Both the position numbers and the translations under genes were made by a program. A DNA stretch of 6,432 bases from Alistipes sp. (GTDB lineage: Bacteria > Bacteroidota > Bacteroidia > Bacteroidales > Rikenellaceae), in the NCBI GenBank assembly GCA_017631135.1, contig JAGBTW010000044.1, forward strand, positions 1 through 6,432, written 5' to 3'. Shown here in pieces: positions 5,898 through 6,432 of the stretch (position 1 is the stretch's first letter; each line of letters begins with the position of its first letter). The notes beneath the pieces were generated by a model that did no database searches, was not told the origin of the DNA, and saw nothing but the letters and a program-made list of their open reading frames with translations.

Positions 5898-6432
5898 CAT
5901 TTCGCATCTACTTACAATATGTAAATTCTGGTCTTTACTTCCGCAAGGAGCACGTCATAGGTCTTGAGAATGTGCCCGTCGACGGCACTCCATGTGTCGT
6001 GGTGTCGAACCACCAAAACTGTCTCAACGACCCATTGTGCGTATGCCTGAATCTCACCGACAGACGCATGAACTTCATCGCGCGCGCCAATGTCTTCAAC
6101 AACCCCATATTCAACAAGGCACTGCGCGCCATGGGTCTGCTACCCGCCTACCGCATGAGCCACGAGGGCTTCGGCGCGATAAACAAGAACCGCTCGACGA
6201 TGGATGCCGCGAGCGAGGCACTCACATCGGGCGAGACACTCATGCTATACCCCGAGGCCGACCACCAGGCTAAGCGCTGGCTGGGAACATTCAAGCTCGG
6301 CTACTTGCGCATAGCCTTTGAGGCTGCCGAGAAGATGAACTTCGAGCGCGACGTGATGATACTCCCCTCGTGCAACCACTACTCCAACTACTTCCATGCC
6401 CGCACCGACATGCTTATCAAGTTCGATAAGCC
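5858..6432 (+). CDS. Glycerolipid acyltransferase (PlsC/LPLAT superfamily), N-terminal part
   Basis: 191 codons are readable and the frame is open at the window end, so the C-terminus is missing. The likely role is acyl transfer to (lyso)phosphatidic-acid-type or related lipid acceptors at the inner membrane. Motif I is VVVSNHQNCLNDPL (47-60); its His and Asp are separated by five residues, as in a subgroup of the superfamily, rather than the usual HxxxxD. FIARANVFNNPIFNKALRAMGLLPAYR (73-99) corresponds to motif II, with the catalytic-pocket Arg near 99. LMLYPEADHQAKRWLG (128-143) takes the place of motif III FPEGTRS. No transmembrane helix is evident in the N-terminus. The start is fixed by a stop at 5837-5839 in frame upstream; a TTG at 5891, inside a copy of the start region, is a possible secondary start. 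The exact substrate cannot be told. Confidence 0.87.
   Translation, partial: MKGTPRDHSLFLKAFRIYLQYVNSGLYFRKEHVIGLENVPVDGTPCVVVSNHQNCLNDPLCVCLNLTDRRMNFIARANVFNNPIFNKALRAMGLLPAYRMSHEGFGAINKNRSTMDAASEALTSGETLMLYPEADHQAKRWLGTFKLGYLRIAFEAAEKMNFERDVMILPSCNHYSNYFHARTDMLIKFDK

Overview
The window looks like a chromosomal core segment from a Bacteroidales bacterium, possibly close to Alistipes/Rikenellaceae. Evidence for this: the protein sequences fit Bacteroidetes versions of DnaB, YifB/ComM, a LolE-type permease, MenG/UbiE and SPOR proteins. Promoters match the Bacteroidetes form (-7 TAnnTTTG with an upstream TTG about 19-20 nt away), starts lack clear Shine-Dalgarno sequences, and several small exported or lipoprotein genes are present. 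The genus is an inference; the phylum is well supported.

Left part, minus strand: the replicative helicase gene dnaB (1856 down to 258) is followed 27 nt later by the start of a YifB/ComM-family Mg-chelatase-like ATPase (230 down to 1, cut by the window edge). A good promoter overlaps the 5' end of dnaB and decides its start codon. Between dnaB and the rightward genes lies a 234-nt divergent control region with a cluster of GTTGTTA repeats.

Middle, plus strand: four closely spaced genes (gaps of 11, 15 and 22 nt) form a probable operon. They encode a LolC/LolE-like ABC permease (2091-3332), the menaquinone methyltransferase MenG/UbiE (3344-4063), a small exported protein or lipoprotein with LEA14-like features (4079-4609), and a small periplasmic SPOR-domain-like protein (4632-5165). 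The common theme is the cell envelope and respiratory quinone.

Right part: a separate transcription unit (promoter 5204-5234, terminator 5700-5740) encodes a 131-residue cysteine-rich repeat lipoprotein (5278-5673). It has 28 cysteines and a mature part made almost only of C, D, E, K and A. This is the most unusual item in the window and looks like an exported metal- or thiol-binding protein unlike classical metallothioneins. It is followed by an acyltransferase of the PlsC/LPLAT superfamily (5858 to the window end, partial) with its own likely promoter and a curious duplication of its start-codon region. No RNA genes, insertion sequences, CRISPR arrays or prophage genes were seen.
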